Origin: Amycolatopsis sp. WQ 127309
GTDB taxonomy: Bacteria; Actinomycetota; Actinomycetes; Mycobacteriales; Pseudonocardiaceae
Assembly (NCBI RefSeq): GCF_023023025.1
Contig: NZ_CP095481.1
Location: 3,534,001-3,598,000 of the forward strand
Reading direction: 5' to 3'
DNA length: 64,000 bases
In this document: positions 8,990 through 16,368 of the stretch, in pieces
Layout of the letters: each line of letters begins with the position of its first letter
How positions within the stretch are numbered: the first letter of the stretch is position 1
The notes under the pieces: model-generated
Seen by the model: only the letters and a program-made list of their open reading frames with translations
Told to the model about the DNA's origin: nothing
Databases searched by the model: none
Program-made: the position numbers and the translations under genes

Positions 8990-10384
8990 ATGTCCCGTTT
9001 ACGCCGAATGGCGGCTCCGCTGGCGCTGGTCGTCGGGGGTGGCCTGCTGGCCGCCGCGCCGGCCGCCGAGGCCGCCCCGGTCGCCTGCGACACCATGAGC
9101 ACGGCCTACACGTACGTCGTGACCTACCAGCCGGGCACCCGCGCGTCGGCCGTCGACAAGGAGCTGGCCGCGAAGTGCGGCACGAAGGTGGCGTACTACG
9201 GCGAGATCGGCGTCGCGATCGCCAGCTCGCGCAACGCGGACTTCCAGCAGAAGATCGGCGTCTACCGGGCGTACTCGGGCGGCAAGGACGTCGCCTCCGC
9301 CGGTGCGGCCCGGTCGTCTCTCGGCGCGGTCCGGACGCTGGAGGACACCCAGTCGGTGGCCGCCGCGGGTGACCTGTCGGCGCAGCAGTGGGACATGAAG
9401 GCGATCCACGCGCCGGAGGCCAACAAGAAGTACCAGGGCAGCCGCGCGGTGACGGTCGGCGTCCTGGACTCGGGCATCGGCGCCACGCACCCGGCTCTCA
9501 AGGCTGCGATTTCCCCGTCGGAGTCGGCGGGCTGCATCACGGGCGCGCCGGACCTGACGCCGGCGTCGTGGGCGCCGACGACGTCCGACCACGGAACGCA
9601 CGTCGCGGGCACGATCGCGGGCAAGGACCCGGCGGCGGGCTTCACGGGCATCGCGCCGGGTGTTCGTCTGGCGTCGGTGAAGGTCGTCAACGACGACGGC
9701 TACATCTTCCCGGAGTCCGCGGTCTGCGGCTTCGTCTGGGCGGCGAAGCACGGCTTCCCGGTGACGAACAACAGCTACTACATCGACCCGGGCATGTTCT
9801 TCTGCTCCCGCGAGCCGGGCGACGCGGCGGCGTACGAAGCGGTCCGCCGCGCGATCACCTACTCGACGCACCACGGGGTCCTGAACATCTCGGCGGCGGG
9901 CAACTCGGGCTTCGACACGACAACGCAGACCACGGACCCGAACCGCCCCCACCCGGTGGATTCGTCGTGCGGCATCCTCCCGAAGGCGATCGACGGGGTG
10001 GTGACGGTGTCCTCGGTGGGCTACGCGGGCACGAAGTCGTCGTTCAGCAACTACGGCGAGATCGACGTAACGGCTCCGGGTGGCGACTTCGCCCAGACCC
10101 CGCCCGCCGGTGCCGGCCCGGCGTGCCCGCTGTCATCAACGGTCTTCGGCGGCCAGTACGGCTCGAAGTGCGGCACTTCGATGGCGTCCCCGCACGCGGC
10201 GGGCGTCGCGGCTTTGCTGGCTTCGCGGTTCCGCGGCATCCCGCCGCAGCTGCTGTCCCGGTTCCTGACGGGCGAGGCAGACCCGGTGGCCTGCCCAACA
10301 GCCGAGGCGACGTGCTCCGGCCCGACACGCGACAACTCCTACTACGGCCACGGCCAGGTAAACGCGCTAGACGCAGTCCGCTAG
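8990..10384 (+). CDS. Secreted S8 (subtilisin-type) serine protease
   Basis: A 464-residue secreted endopeptidase. The signal peptide ends near AEA-A (about residue 29). An inhibitor_I9-like propeptide (YTYVVTYQPGTRASAV, with a further pro-segment to about 130) precedes the catalytic domain. The catalytic triad is Asp160 in VLDSGIG, His201 in DHGTHVAGTI and Ser397 in GTSMASPHAAG; SAAGNSG holds the oxyanion Asn. Several Cys pairs suggest an extracellular, disulfide-stabilised enzyme. There is no cell-wall sorting or binding domain. It is monocistronic, with GGAGG before the ATG, and ends five bases before a 59-bp palindrome. Confidence 0.95.
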   Translation: MSRLRRMAAPLALVVGGGLLAAAPAAEAAPVACDTMSTAYTYVVTYQPGTRASAVDKELAAKCGTKVAYYGEIGVAIASSRNADFQQKIGVYRAYSGGKDVASAGAARSSLGAVRTLEDTQSVAAAGDLSAQQWDMKAIHAPEANKKYQGSRAVTVGVLDSGIGATHPALKAAISPSESAGCITGAPDLTPASWAPTTSDHGTHVAGTIAGKDPAAGFTGIAPGVRLASVKVVNDDGYIFPESAVCGFVWAAKHGFPVTNNSYYIDPGMFFCSREPGDAAAYEAVRRAITYSTHHGVLNISAAGNSGFDTTTQTTDPNRPHPVDSSCGILPKAIDGVVTVSSVGYAGTKSSFSNYGEIDVTAPGGDFAQTPPAGAGPACPLSSTVFGGQYGSKCGTSMASPHAAGVAALLASRFRGIPPQLLSRFLTGEADPVACPTAEATCSGPTRDNSYYGHGQVNALDAVR

Positions 10385-10388
10385 TTCC

Positions 10389-10447
10389 AAAGCCGTGAAG
10401 GCCTCCTTACCGGCTCTTATGGCCGGTAAGGAGGCCTTCACGGCTTT
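10389..10447. repeat. 59-bp palindrome, copy 1 (terminator-like)
   Basis: A perfect inverted repeat with 26-bp arms (10389-10414 and 10422-10447) and a 7-base loop TCTTATG. It lies exactly between two convergent stops and its last base is the first base of the downstream gene's stop complement. It would work as a bidirectional terminator. An inverted copy with a single mismatch is at 11500-11558, so the AbiEi-like gene between them is bracketed by terminal inverted repeats. Confidence 0.9.
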
Positions 10448-11421
10448 CAGGCGACGCGGGTCAGGTGCACGGCCGGTCGTGGGCGGGCCTTGGCGGCGAG
10501 GTGGGCGGCTTCCAGTTTCACGAGCACGCCTGCCGGGTTGTGAGTCAGTTCGGACGGCAGTGTCTGGACGACTGGGATGCCGGCTGCCGCGTACCGGGTG
10601 TTCCGATCAAGCGTGCGGGCGTAGTCGCCGCGCGCGAAGTGAAACTCGAACGAGTCGATCTCCCATGCGAGGCCCACGTCGTCCCACCAGCCGTCAGGGC
10701 AGGCGACGTACCTGCCTGCCGCGTCGTGGACATCGACGTTCCAATGGCTGGGCGGATTCGCCAGTCGACTGCTCAACCGCTTCGCGTGGGCTTCGGCCAT
10801 GGAACGGACGGTTGTCCATTCCATCAGGAGCCGCCGCGGGATCGCTGTTCCTCGCTGACTGCCGTTGTTCAACTCCCGGAGCAGCATCTCCGGTGTGCAG
10901 CGTCCGCGTTGGATTGCTTCGATCAGCACCTGAGTACATATCTCGTCGTCGTAGAGCCGGCGAAGCACATCAGTGGTGGCGCGGGTCAGCGGCGCCAGCG
11001 GGAATTCGTTCCTGATAGTCGGTGCCGGCAGCCGGAGCGTGCGTTCGACGGTGACGAAGTCGGTGCTCCGAATCTTGCGCTCATGGGGAATCAGCAGATG
11101 CAGGTCGTGGGTGGCGGGCAGCTGAGCCGACCGCATGCCTTGGCGCCGGCAGGATTCCACACCGGTGATCTGCGCGCCCGCCCCGGCGTAGAGCAAGGCC
11201 GCTGTCGCACGCTGATCCGTGGTCGGATCGTGGTTGTGCAGCTGGACTACGCCAGGCAGCAGCCTTCGCCATTGGCCCCCGGGAAGGCATTTGCGGTAGG
11301 CGGTCTTGCTGTCGATGCCGACAGCTTCCAGGTCCGTGACACGCACAACGCCGTCGCGGCTTCGTTCGCGCAGCAGTTCCGGGTGAAGTTCCCACCGTCC
11401 TCGTTTAGGCATGCCACACAT
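10447..11421 (-). CDS. AbiEi-type antitoxin domain / DUF559-like nuclease-fold protein
   Basis: About 324 residues. The N-terminal 60 residues resemble the winged-helix AbiEi_4 domain (LLRERSRDGVVRVTDLEAVG, then GGQWRRLLPGVVQLHN). The C-terminal half resembles DUF559/Vsr-like endonuclease-fold regions, with VGLAWEIDSFEFHF as the likely acidic core strand. Such proteins are abundant and scattered in actinobacterial genomes, usually without an obvious toxin; no AbiEii nucleotidyltransferase is nearby. The start is uncertain (ATG 11421 or 11412; no good ribosome site). The gene sits between two inverted copies of a 59-bp palindrome and behind two consensus DnaA boxes, the layout of an inserted cassette. 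Confidence 0.7.
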   Translation of the reverse strand: MCGMPKRGRWELHPELLRERSRDGVVRVTDLEAVGIDSKTAYRKCLPGGQWRRLLPGVVQLHNHDPTTDQRATAALLYAGAGAQITGVESCRRQGMRSAQLPATHDLHLLIPHERKIRSTDFVTVERTLRLPAPTIRNEFPLAPLTRATTDVLRRLYDDEICTQVLIEAIQRGRCTPEMLLRELNNGSQRGTAIPRRLLMEWTTVRSMAEAHAKRLSSRLANPPSHWNVDVHDAAGRYVACPDGWWDDVGLAWEIDSFEFHFARGDYARTLDRNTRYAAAGIPVVQTLPSELTHNPAGVLVKLEAAHLAAKARPRPAVHLTRVA

Positions 11422-11466
11422 CGTGTAGCCGCACTGCCCCAACCGACCAGCCCCACTGCCACTACC

Positions 11467-11493
11467 TGTGGATAACCCACCCCCTGTGGATAA
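11467..11493 (-). promoter_or_regulatory. Tandem consensus DnaA boxes (TTATCCACA x2)
   Basis: TGTGGATAA occurs at 11467-11475 and 11485-11493, direct repeats 18 bp apart. Each is a perfect E. coli-type DnaA box on the minus strand. They lie about 50-70 bp upstream of the AbiEi/DUF559-like gene and next to the second palindrome. They could regulate that gene in response to DnaA, or be a target-site feature of its insertion. Confidence 0.7.
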
Positions 11494-11499
11494 CTGCCG

Positions 11500-11558
11500 A
11501 AAGCCGTGAAGGCCTCCTTCCCGGCCATAAGAGCCGGTAAGGAGGCCTTCACGGCTTT
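11500..11558. repeat. 59-bp palindrome, copy 2 (inverted relative to copy 1)
   Basis: Arms 11500-11525 and 11533-11558 with loop CATAAGA, the reverse complement of the loop in copy 1. Read on the opposite strand, it differs from 10389-10447 at one base only. It lies 18 bp beyond the sdhB stop and is well placed to terminate the sdhCDAB transcript. Confidence 0.9.
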
Positions 11559-11576
11559 AAAGCCGCGGCAGGAAAC

Positions 11577-12347
11577 TCAGACGCGCTTGAAGAGTAGCGC
11601 TCGCTTTACTTCCTGGATCGCCTTTGTCACCTGGATGCCCCGGGGGCAGGCGTCCGTGCAGTTGAACGTTGTGCGGCAGCGCCACACACCCTCGCCGTCG
11701 TTCAGGATGTCCAAGCGCTCCTCCGCCCCTTCGTCGCGGGAGTCGAAGATGAAGCGGTGGGCGTTGACGATCGCCGCGGGGCCGAAGTACGAGCCGTCGT
11801 TCCAGTACACCGGGCAGGACGACGTGCAGCACGCGCACAGGATGCACTTCGTGGTGTCGTCGAAGCGGTCGCGGTCCGCCTGGGACTGGATGCGCTCGCG
11901 CGTCGGCTCGTTGCCGTACGTGATCAGGTACGGCTTGATCGCGCGGTACGCCTCGAAGAACGGGTCCATGTCGACGTACAGGTCCTTCAACGTCGTCAGG
12001 CCCTTGATCGGGGCGATCGTGATCGTCGTCGGCTTGCCGTCCTTGGCCAGCAGGTCCTTCATCAGGACCTTGCAGGCCAGCCGGTTGATGCCGTTGATCT
12101 GCATCGCGTCGGAACCACACACGCCGTGGGCGCACGAGCGGCGGAACGAGAACGTGCCGTCGATGTAGTCCTTGACGTGGAAAAGCAGGTTCAGCAGGCG
12201 GTCGGTGCGCTGCGCCGGGACCTCGTACGACTCCCAGTGCGGCTCGGTGTCGACCTCCGGGTTGAACCGCAGGATCTTCAGCGTGACCGTGATCGGGGTG
12301 TGCTCGTCGGACGCGGAAGACGAAGGAGCTTCGGCAATGGCAGTCAT
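11577..12347 (-). CDS. sdhB: Succinate dehydrogenase iron-sulfur subunit
   Basis: Electron-transfer subunit of respiratory complex II, 256 residues. All three cluster motifs are visible: [2Fe-2S] in SCAHGVCGSDAM with the later LAC, [4Fe-4S] in CILCACCTSSCP, and [3Fe-4S] in CRTTFNCTDACP. The ATG at 12347 shares a base with the sdhA stop (TGATG), which excludes the very long upstream frame that runs in the sdhA shadow. It is last in the sdhCDAB operon; palindrome copy 2 follows. Confidence 0.97.
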   Translation of the reverse strand: MTAIAEAPSSSASDEHTPITVTLKILRFNPEVDTEPHWESYEVPAQRTDRLLNLLFHVKDYIDGTFSFRRSCAHGVCGSDAMQINGINRLACKVLMKDLLAKDGKPTTITIAPIKGLTTLKDLYVDMDPFFEAYRAIKPYLITYGNEPTRERIQSQADRDRFDDTTKCILCACCTSSCPVYWNDGSYFGPAAIVNAHRFIFDSRDEGAEERLDILNDGEGVWRCRTTFNCTDACPRGIQVTKAIQEVKRALLFKRV

Positions 12348-14101
12348 CAGTACTTCCGCTCCATCGGTTCGTAGCGGGTGAAGGTAACCGGCTTGTAGTC
12401 GAGCCGGATGTCGGAAGCAAGATCGGAACCCTGCTTGTACGCCATGGTGTGCCGCATGAAGTTCGTGTCGTCGCGGGTCGGGTAGTCCTCGCGGGCGTGG
12501 CCGCCGCGGGACTCCTTGCGCGCGATCGCGCCGACGATCAGCACCTCGGCCAGCTCCAGCAGGAAACCCAGCTCGACGGCCTCGAGCAGGTCGGTGTTGT
12601 ACCGCTTGCCCTTGTCCGACACGGTGATCCGCTCGTACCGCGCCTTCAGCGCCTGGATGTCGGTCAGCGCCTGCTTCAGCGTGTCCTCGGTCCGGTACAC
12701 CGACGCGTGCGAGTCCATCGTCTGCTGCATTTCCTTGCGGATGTCGGCGACGCGCTCGTCGCCGTGCTCCGACAGCAGGCCCGCCAGCTGCTCCTCGACC
12801 ATCGTGGTCGGGTTCTCCGGCAGCTCGACGTGCTCGTGCGCCAGCGCGTACTCCGCGGCCGCGATGCCGGCGCGCCGGCCGAACACGTTGATGTCCAGCA
12901 GCGAGTTCGTGCCCAGGCGGTTCGAGCCGTGCACGGACACGCACGCGACCTCGCCCGCGGCGTACAGGCCGGGGATGACGTTCTCGTTGTCCCGCAGCGC
13001 TTCGCCGTGGATGTTGGTCGGGATGCCGCCCATCACGTAGTGGCAGGTCGGGAACACCGGCACCGGCTCCTTGACCGGGTCGACGCCCAGGTAGGTCCGG
13101 GAGAACTCCATGATGTCCGGGAGCTTCGCGTTCAGCGTCTCCTCGGGGATGTGCGTGACGTCCAGGACGACGTAGTCCTTGTTCGGCCCGCACCCGCGGC
13201 CCTGCAGCACTTCCTGCACCATCGAGCGCGCCACGATGTCGCGCGGCGCGAGGTCCTTGATGGTGGGGGCGTAGCGCTCCATGAACCGCTCGCCGTCGGC
13301 GTTGCGCAGGATCCCGCCCTCGCCGCGGACGGCTTCGGAGATCAGGATGCCCAGGCCCGCGAGGCCGGTCGGGTGGAACTGGAAGAACTCCATGTCCTCC
13401 AGCGGCAGGCCCTTGCGGAAGATGATGCCGAGGCCGTCACCGGTGAGGGTGTGCGCGTTCGACGTCGTCTTGAAGATCTTGCCCGCGCCGCCGGTGGCCA
13501 TCACGATCGACTTCGCCTGGAAGACGTGCAGCTCGCCGGTGGCCAGCTCGTAGGCGACGACGCCGGCCGCGACCGGGTTGCCTTCCTCGTCCGGGCTGGT
13601 GACGAGGTCGAGCACGTAGAACTCGTTGAAGAACTCCGTGCCGTACTTGACGCAGTTTTGGTAGAGCGTCTGCAGGATCATGTGGCCGGTGCGGTCCGCG
13701 GCGTAGCAGGCGCGGCGGACCGCGGCCTTGCCGTGGTCACGCGTGTGCCCGCCGAAGCGGCGCTGGTCGATCTTGCCCTCGGGCGTGCGGTTGAACGGCA
13801 GGCCCATCTTCTCGAGGTCGAGGACCGCGTCGATGGCCTCCTTCGCCATGATCTCCGCGGCGTCCTGGTCGACCAGGTAGTCGCCGCCCTTGATCGTGTC
13901 GAAGGTGTGCCACTCCCAGTTGTCCTCTTCGACGTTCGCCAGCGCGGCGCACATGCCGCCCTGGGCCGCGCCGGTGTGGGACCGGGTCGGGTAGAGCTTG
14001 GTGAGGACCGCCGTACGGGTGCGCTGGCCGGACTCGATGGCCGCGCGCATCCCGGCGCCGCCGGCGCCGACGATCACCACGTCGTACTTGTGGAACTGCA
14101 T
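12347..14101 (-). CDS. sdhA: Succinate dehydrogenase flavoprotein subunit
   Basis: Catalytic subunit of complex II, 584 residues, oxidising succinate to fumarate on the cytoplasmic face of the membrane. GAGGAGMRAAIESG near residue 12 is the FAD dinucleotide fold. SHTGAAQGGM holds the His that links FAD covalently. FHPTGL and CHYVMGGIPTN are substrate-site and capping-domain motifs, and RVGERDYP-type C-terminal residues (RGGHAREDYPTRDD) bind the carboxylates. The length is typical of the standard four-gene SdhCDAB type of actinobacteria. Confidence 0.98.
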   Translation of the reverse strand: MQFHKYDVVIVGAGGAGMRAAIESGQRTRTAVLTKLYPTRSHTGAAQGGMCAALANVEEDNWEWHTFDTIKGGDYLVDQDAAEIMAKEAIDAVLDLEKMGLPFNRTPEGKIDQRRFGGHTRDHGKAAVRRACYAADRTGHMILQTLYQNCVKYGTEFFNEFYVLDLVTSPDEEGNPVAAGVVAYELATGELHVFQAKSIVMATGGAGKIFKTTSNAHTLTGDGLGIIFRKGLPLEDMEFFQFHPTGLAGLGILISEAVRGEGGILRNADGERFMERYAPTIKDLAPRDIVARSMVQEVLQGRGCGPNKDYVVLDVTHIPEETLNAKLPDIMEFSRTYLGVDPVKEPVPVFPTCHYVMGGIPTNIHGEALRDNENVIPGLYAAGEVACVSVHGSNRLGTNSLLDINVFGRRAGIAAAEYALAHEHVELPENPTTMVEEQLAGLLSEHGDERVADIRKEMQQTMDSHASVYRTEDTLKQALTDIQALKARYERITVSDKGKRYNTDLLEAVELGFLLELAEVLIVGAIARKESRGGHAREDYPTRDDTNFMRHTMAYKQGSDLASDIRLDYKPVTFTRYEPMERKY

Positions 14102-14120
14102 GGTGGGAGCTCTCCGGGCT

Positions 14121-14534
14121 TCAGTTCGCGGGCATGTTCGGGTCGAACGTGAAGATCACCATGGTGCCGACGGCCAGGATCAGGACCATGGACACGTACA
14201 GCAGGATCTTCAGCCAGAACCGCGTGCTGTCCTTGCGGGCGTAGTCGTCGATGATGGTGCGCAGCCCGTTGCCGCCGTGGATCTCGGCGAGCCAGAGCAT
14301 CGCCAGGTCCCAGAACTGCCAGAACGGGGACGCCCAGCGGCCGGCGACGAAGCCCCAGTTGATCCGGTGCACACCGCCGTCGAGGATGTTCATGATCAGC
14401 AGGTGGCCGAGCACCAGGATGATCAACGCCAGGCCGGAGATCCGCATGAACAGCCAGCTGTAGAGCTCGAAGTTGCTGCGGCGGGCGGCGGGACGCTTCG
14501 GCGCGCGGGGGTTCGCGAGGGCGAGGTCGGCCAT
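14121..14534 (-). CDS. sdhD: Succinate dehydrogenase membrane anchor subunit
   Basis: A 137-residue protein with three membrane spans (about residues 25-50, 67-85 and 105-128). FMRISGLALIILVLGHLLIM carries the His expected to ligate heme b. With SdhC it anchors the SdhAB heads and forms the quinone site. It lies 19 bp before sdhA and one base after the sdhC stop, so all four genes are one transcript. Confidence 0.93.
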   Translation of the reverse strand: MADLALANPRAPKRPAARRSNFELYSWLFMRISGLALIILVLGHLLIMNILDGGVHRINWGFVAGRWASPFWQFWDLAMLWLAEIHGGNGLRTIIDDYARKDSTRFWLKILLYVSMVLILAVGTMVIFTFDPNMPAN

Positions 14535-14535
14535 G

Positions 14536-14979
14536 TCAGTTACCCCCGAAGAGCGTTTCGACGGTGCGCTTCAGCATGAAGAACGCACCGGGGACCATCA
14601 CGACGACCCAGACCACGCCGATCACCCACAGCATCGCCTTCTGCAGCTTCGGACCCTTCGACCAGAAGTCGACGAGCATGACGCGGATGCCGTTGAGCGC
14701 GTGGAACAGCACCGCGCCGACCAGGCCCACCTCGAGGAGGTTGACGATCGGGGTCTTGTAGGTCTCGATGACCTGGTCGTACGTGTTCGGCGACACGCGC
14801 ACCAGCGCGGTGTCGAGCACGTGCACGAACAGGAAGAAGAATGTGAGCACGCCGGTGATGCGGTGCAGCACCCAGGACCACATGCCGGGGTCGCCCCGGT
14901 AGAAGGTCCCCTGCCGGCGTGAGGCACCCGCCCGATCGCTCGCCCCTGCCTCAGTGGCAGTGCTCGCCGTGGTGGACAT
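14536..14979 (-). CDS. sdhC: Succinate dehydrogenase cytochrome b subunit
   Basis: A 147-residue heme-b membrane subunit of complex II. The ATG at 14979 is chosen because GGAGG lies 8 bp upstream; the longer frame starts without one. After a Ser/Thr/Ala-rich N-terminus come WVLHRITGVLTFFFLFVHVLD (the SdhC signature with heme-ligand His), a second span with FHALNGIRVM, and a third near the C-terminus. It is first in the operon, so the promoter must lie at 14980 onward. Confidence 0.95.
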   Translation of the reverse strand: MSTTASTATEAGASDRAGASRRQGTFYRGDPGMWSWVLHRITGVLTFFFLFVHVLDTALVRVSPNTYDQVIETYKTPIVNLLEVGLVGAVLFHALNGIRVMLVDFWSKGPKLQKAMLWVIGVVWVVVMVPGAFFMLKRTVETLFGGN

Positions 14980-15367
14980 CGGTGAACGGCCTCCAACGTC
15001 TGACTTGTGCCCGGGTGACCGGTGAGGTCCGCACTGATCGTCGCTGGTCCACTGGGGACGAACTACGGCGGCAATGCCGAGATCAAGGGTCATCGAGCGT
15101 GGATGCCAAGGATGCTAGACCCGCCTCCGACGGACGGCTCACCTCCGGGTTCCCCTCTGTGATGGACCAGACACCGGAGTGGTGCCGGGGCCACCCGGAG
15201 GTGTGGTCTGGAGCACACGGGTGACGGCTTTCGGGGCGCCGCAGCGGATATCGGCTCTACCTGCGGCGCACGCGTCGTGATGTGGGCGCCGTCACAGCCG
15301 ATGGGGGTCCACTGTGGACGCTGAGTGCGCGGGTGGCGCGCCGTTCGCCCGCCTGGCGGACCCTCGT

Positions 15368-15465
15368 CCGGGTGCCGGGTGCCGGGTGCCGGGTGCCGGG
15401 TGCCGGGTGCCGGGTGCCGGGTGCCGGGTGCCGGGTGCCGGGTGCCGGGTGCCGGGTGTCGGGTG
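15368..15465. repeat. Heptanucleotide tandem repeat (CCGGGTG)13
   Basis: Thirteen perfect head-to-tail units of CCGGGTG run from 15368 to 15458, followed by a TCGGGTG variant. The period is not a multiple of three, so the heptapeptide seen in translation (APGTRHP) is an artefact. It is a likely length-variable locus through replication slippage. Confidence 0.95.
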
Positions 15466-15486
15466 TCGGGCGCGAGGCGCTGGAGT

Positions 15487-15860
15487 GACGGGCTCGCTCC
15501 GGCAGGCGCCTGCTCGCGCGTGCTCCGGATGACCACTCGCTCGCGCACACGTCTGGGCGTGCCGGGCTCGCTCCGGCCGGTCCGGGTCGCGAGCGCTCCG
15601 GAGGACGACTCGTTCGCGCACGTGTCCGGCGGTGCCAGGTGCCGGGCTCGCTCCGGCTGGTGTCCGGCTCACGGGTGTTCCGGAGGACGCCCCGCTCGCG
15701 CACGCGCCCCGGGGAGTGCCGGGTGCCGGGGAGTGCGCGCGTGCCAGGCTCGCGCTCGCCCGGTCGGCCTCCGGCTCGCCCGGTCGGCCTCCGGCTCGCG
15801 CGGTCGTCGTCCGGCTCACGCTCGCTCCAGAGGGCGCCCCGCTCGCGTCCCGGCGGCGCC
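15487..15860. repeat. Degenerate minisatellite, four units of about 74-102 bp
   Basis: Units begin at 15487, 15561, 15641 and 15743. Each opens with G[AC]C[GA]GGCTCGCTCCGG or a close variant. The first three continue through a GTGYTCCGGA block to a CTCGCGCAC-like block, and the fourth has a matching CCCCGCTCGCG near its end. The units have diverged by substitutions and small indels, unlike the clean heptamer array beside them, so this is an older expansion. Confidence 0.7.
15755..15814. repeat. 20-bp tandem repeat inside the fourth minisatellite unit
   Basis: CTCGCCCGGTCGGCCTCCGG occurs twice exactly (15755-15774, 15775-15794), then a third time with three changes (15795-15814). It explains why the fourth minisatellite unit is longer than the others. 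Confidence 0.85.
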
Positions 15861-15954
15861 AAGCGCCGGGTGCCGCACTCGCTCCGAGCGGCCGCCTCCA
15901 GCCGCCTCTCGCCGCTGTCCCTCGCCCCCGCGAATCGCGCTCGGCCGAACCCCG

Positions 15955-16074
15955 TCCCCCACCCTCTCCGGGGGGACGTCCCCGGTCCAGTCTATCGGCG
16001 CCCCCCGACAGCAAGGTCTGGAACAGCCGGGACCGAGCGACTTGTCCACAACCGCCGAACGGTGTGGACAACCT
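15955..16074. repeat. DnaA-box dyad element, copy B
   Basis: Matches copy A closely: a CCCCCACCC...GGGGGG hairpin, TCCAGTCTATCGGCG at 15986-16000, and TTGTCCACA at 16042-16050 facing TGTGGACAA at 16063-16071. The distance from the TCCAG block to the first box is 56 bp and the gap between boxes 12 bp, exactly as in copy A. The sequence between the conserved blocks is not conserved. Confidence 0.8.
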
Positions 16075-16368
16075 GACGCGAGCGGCATCAGCCTTCGGCA
16101 CGTTCCGTGACAATCGGTGGCATTTTGGCCGTCCCGGGCGCCGTGAAGGCGTCGAGAAGCCACCGAAAGCGACTCGCGGTGCTCCTGGTGATCACGTTGG
16201 GTGTACATCTCGTCGCGCGTGCGACTCGTGAGTAAACGTTTGTGTTACGTAGCGTGCCTTTCCTATGGCGCTTTCCTGTCCGTTGGGTACGGTCTGGCGG
16301 TCGACCCGGCAGTTGGGCCGGGACGCGCCCTTGACCATCCGCTGGATCAGCGGGGAGGGAGACACACG

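Larger units (their letters stand above)
14980..16368. other. 1.39-kb gene-free repeat tract between sdhC and the BMP gene
   Basis: The gap between two divergent operons is unusually long for this genome and I see no gene in it. Open frames there are by-products of GC-rich repeats. In order it holds the sdh promoter region, a 7-bp tandem repeat, a degenerate repeat of about 74-102 bp in four copies with an internal 20-bp tandem, DnaA-box element B, and a final stretch (about 16180-16350) of more balanced composition that should carry the BMP promoter. Confidence 0.7.

Noticed and set aside
11577..13193. 538-residue frame extending sdhB through sdhA
   Set aside because: The extension is an alternative-frame reading of sdhA; SdhB begins at the ATG coupled to the sdhA stop.
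15090..15548. Open frames with APGTRHP repeats over the CCGGGTG array
   Set aside because: Product of a 7-bp repeat that is stop-free in all frames; no start context and no homology.
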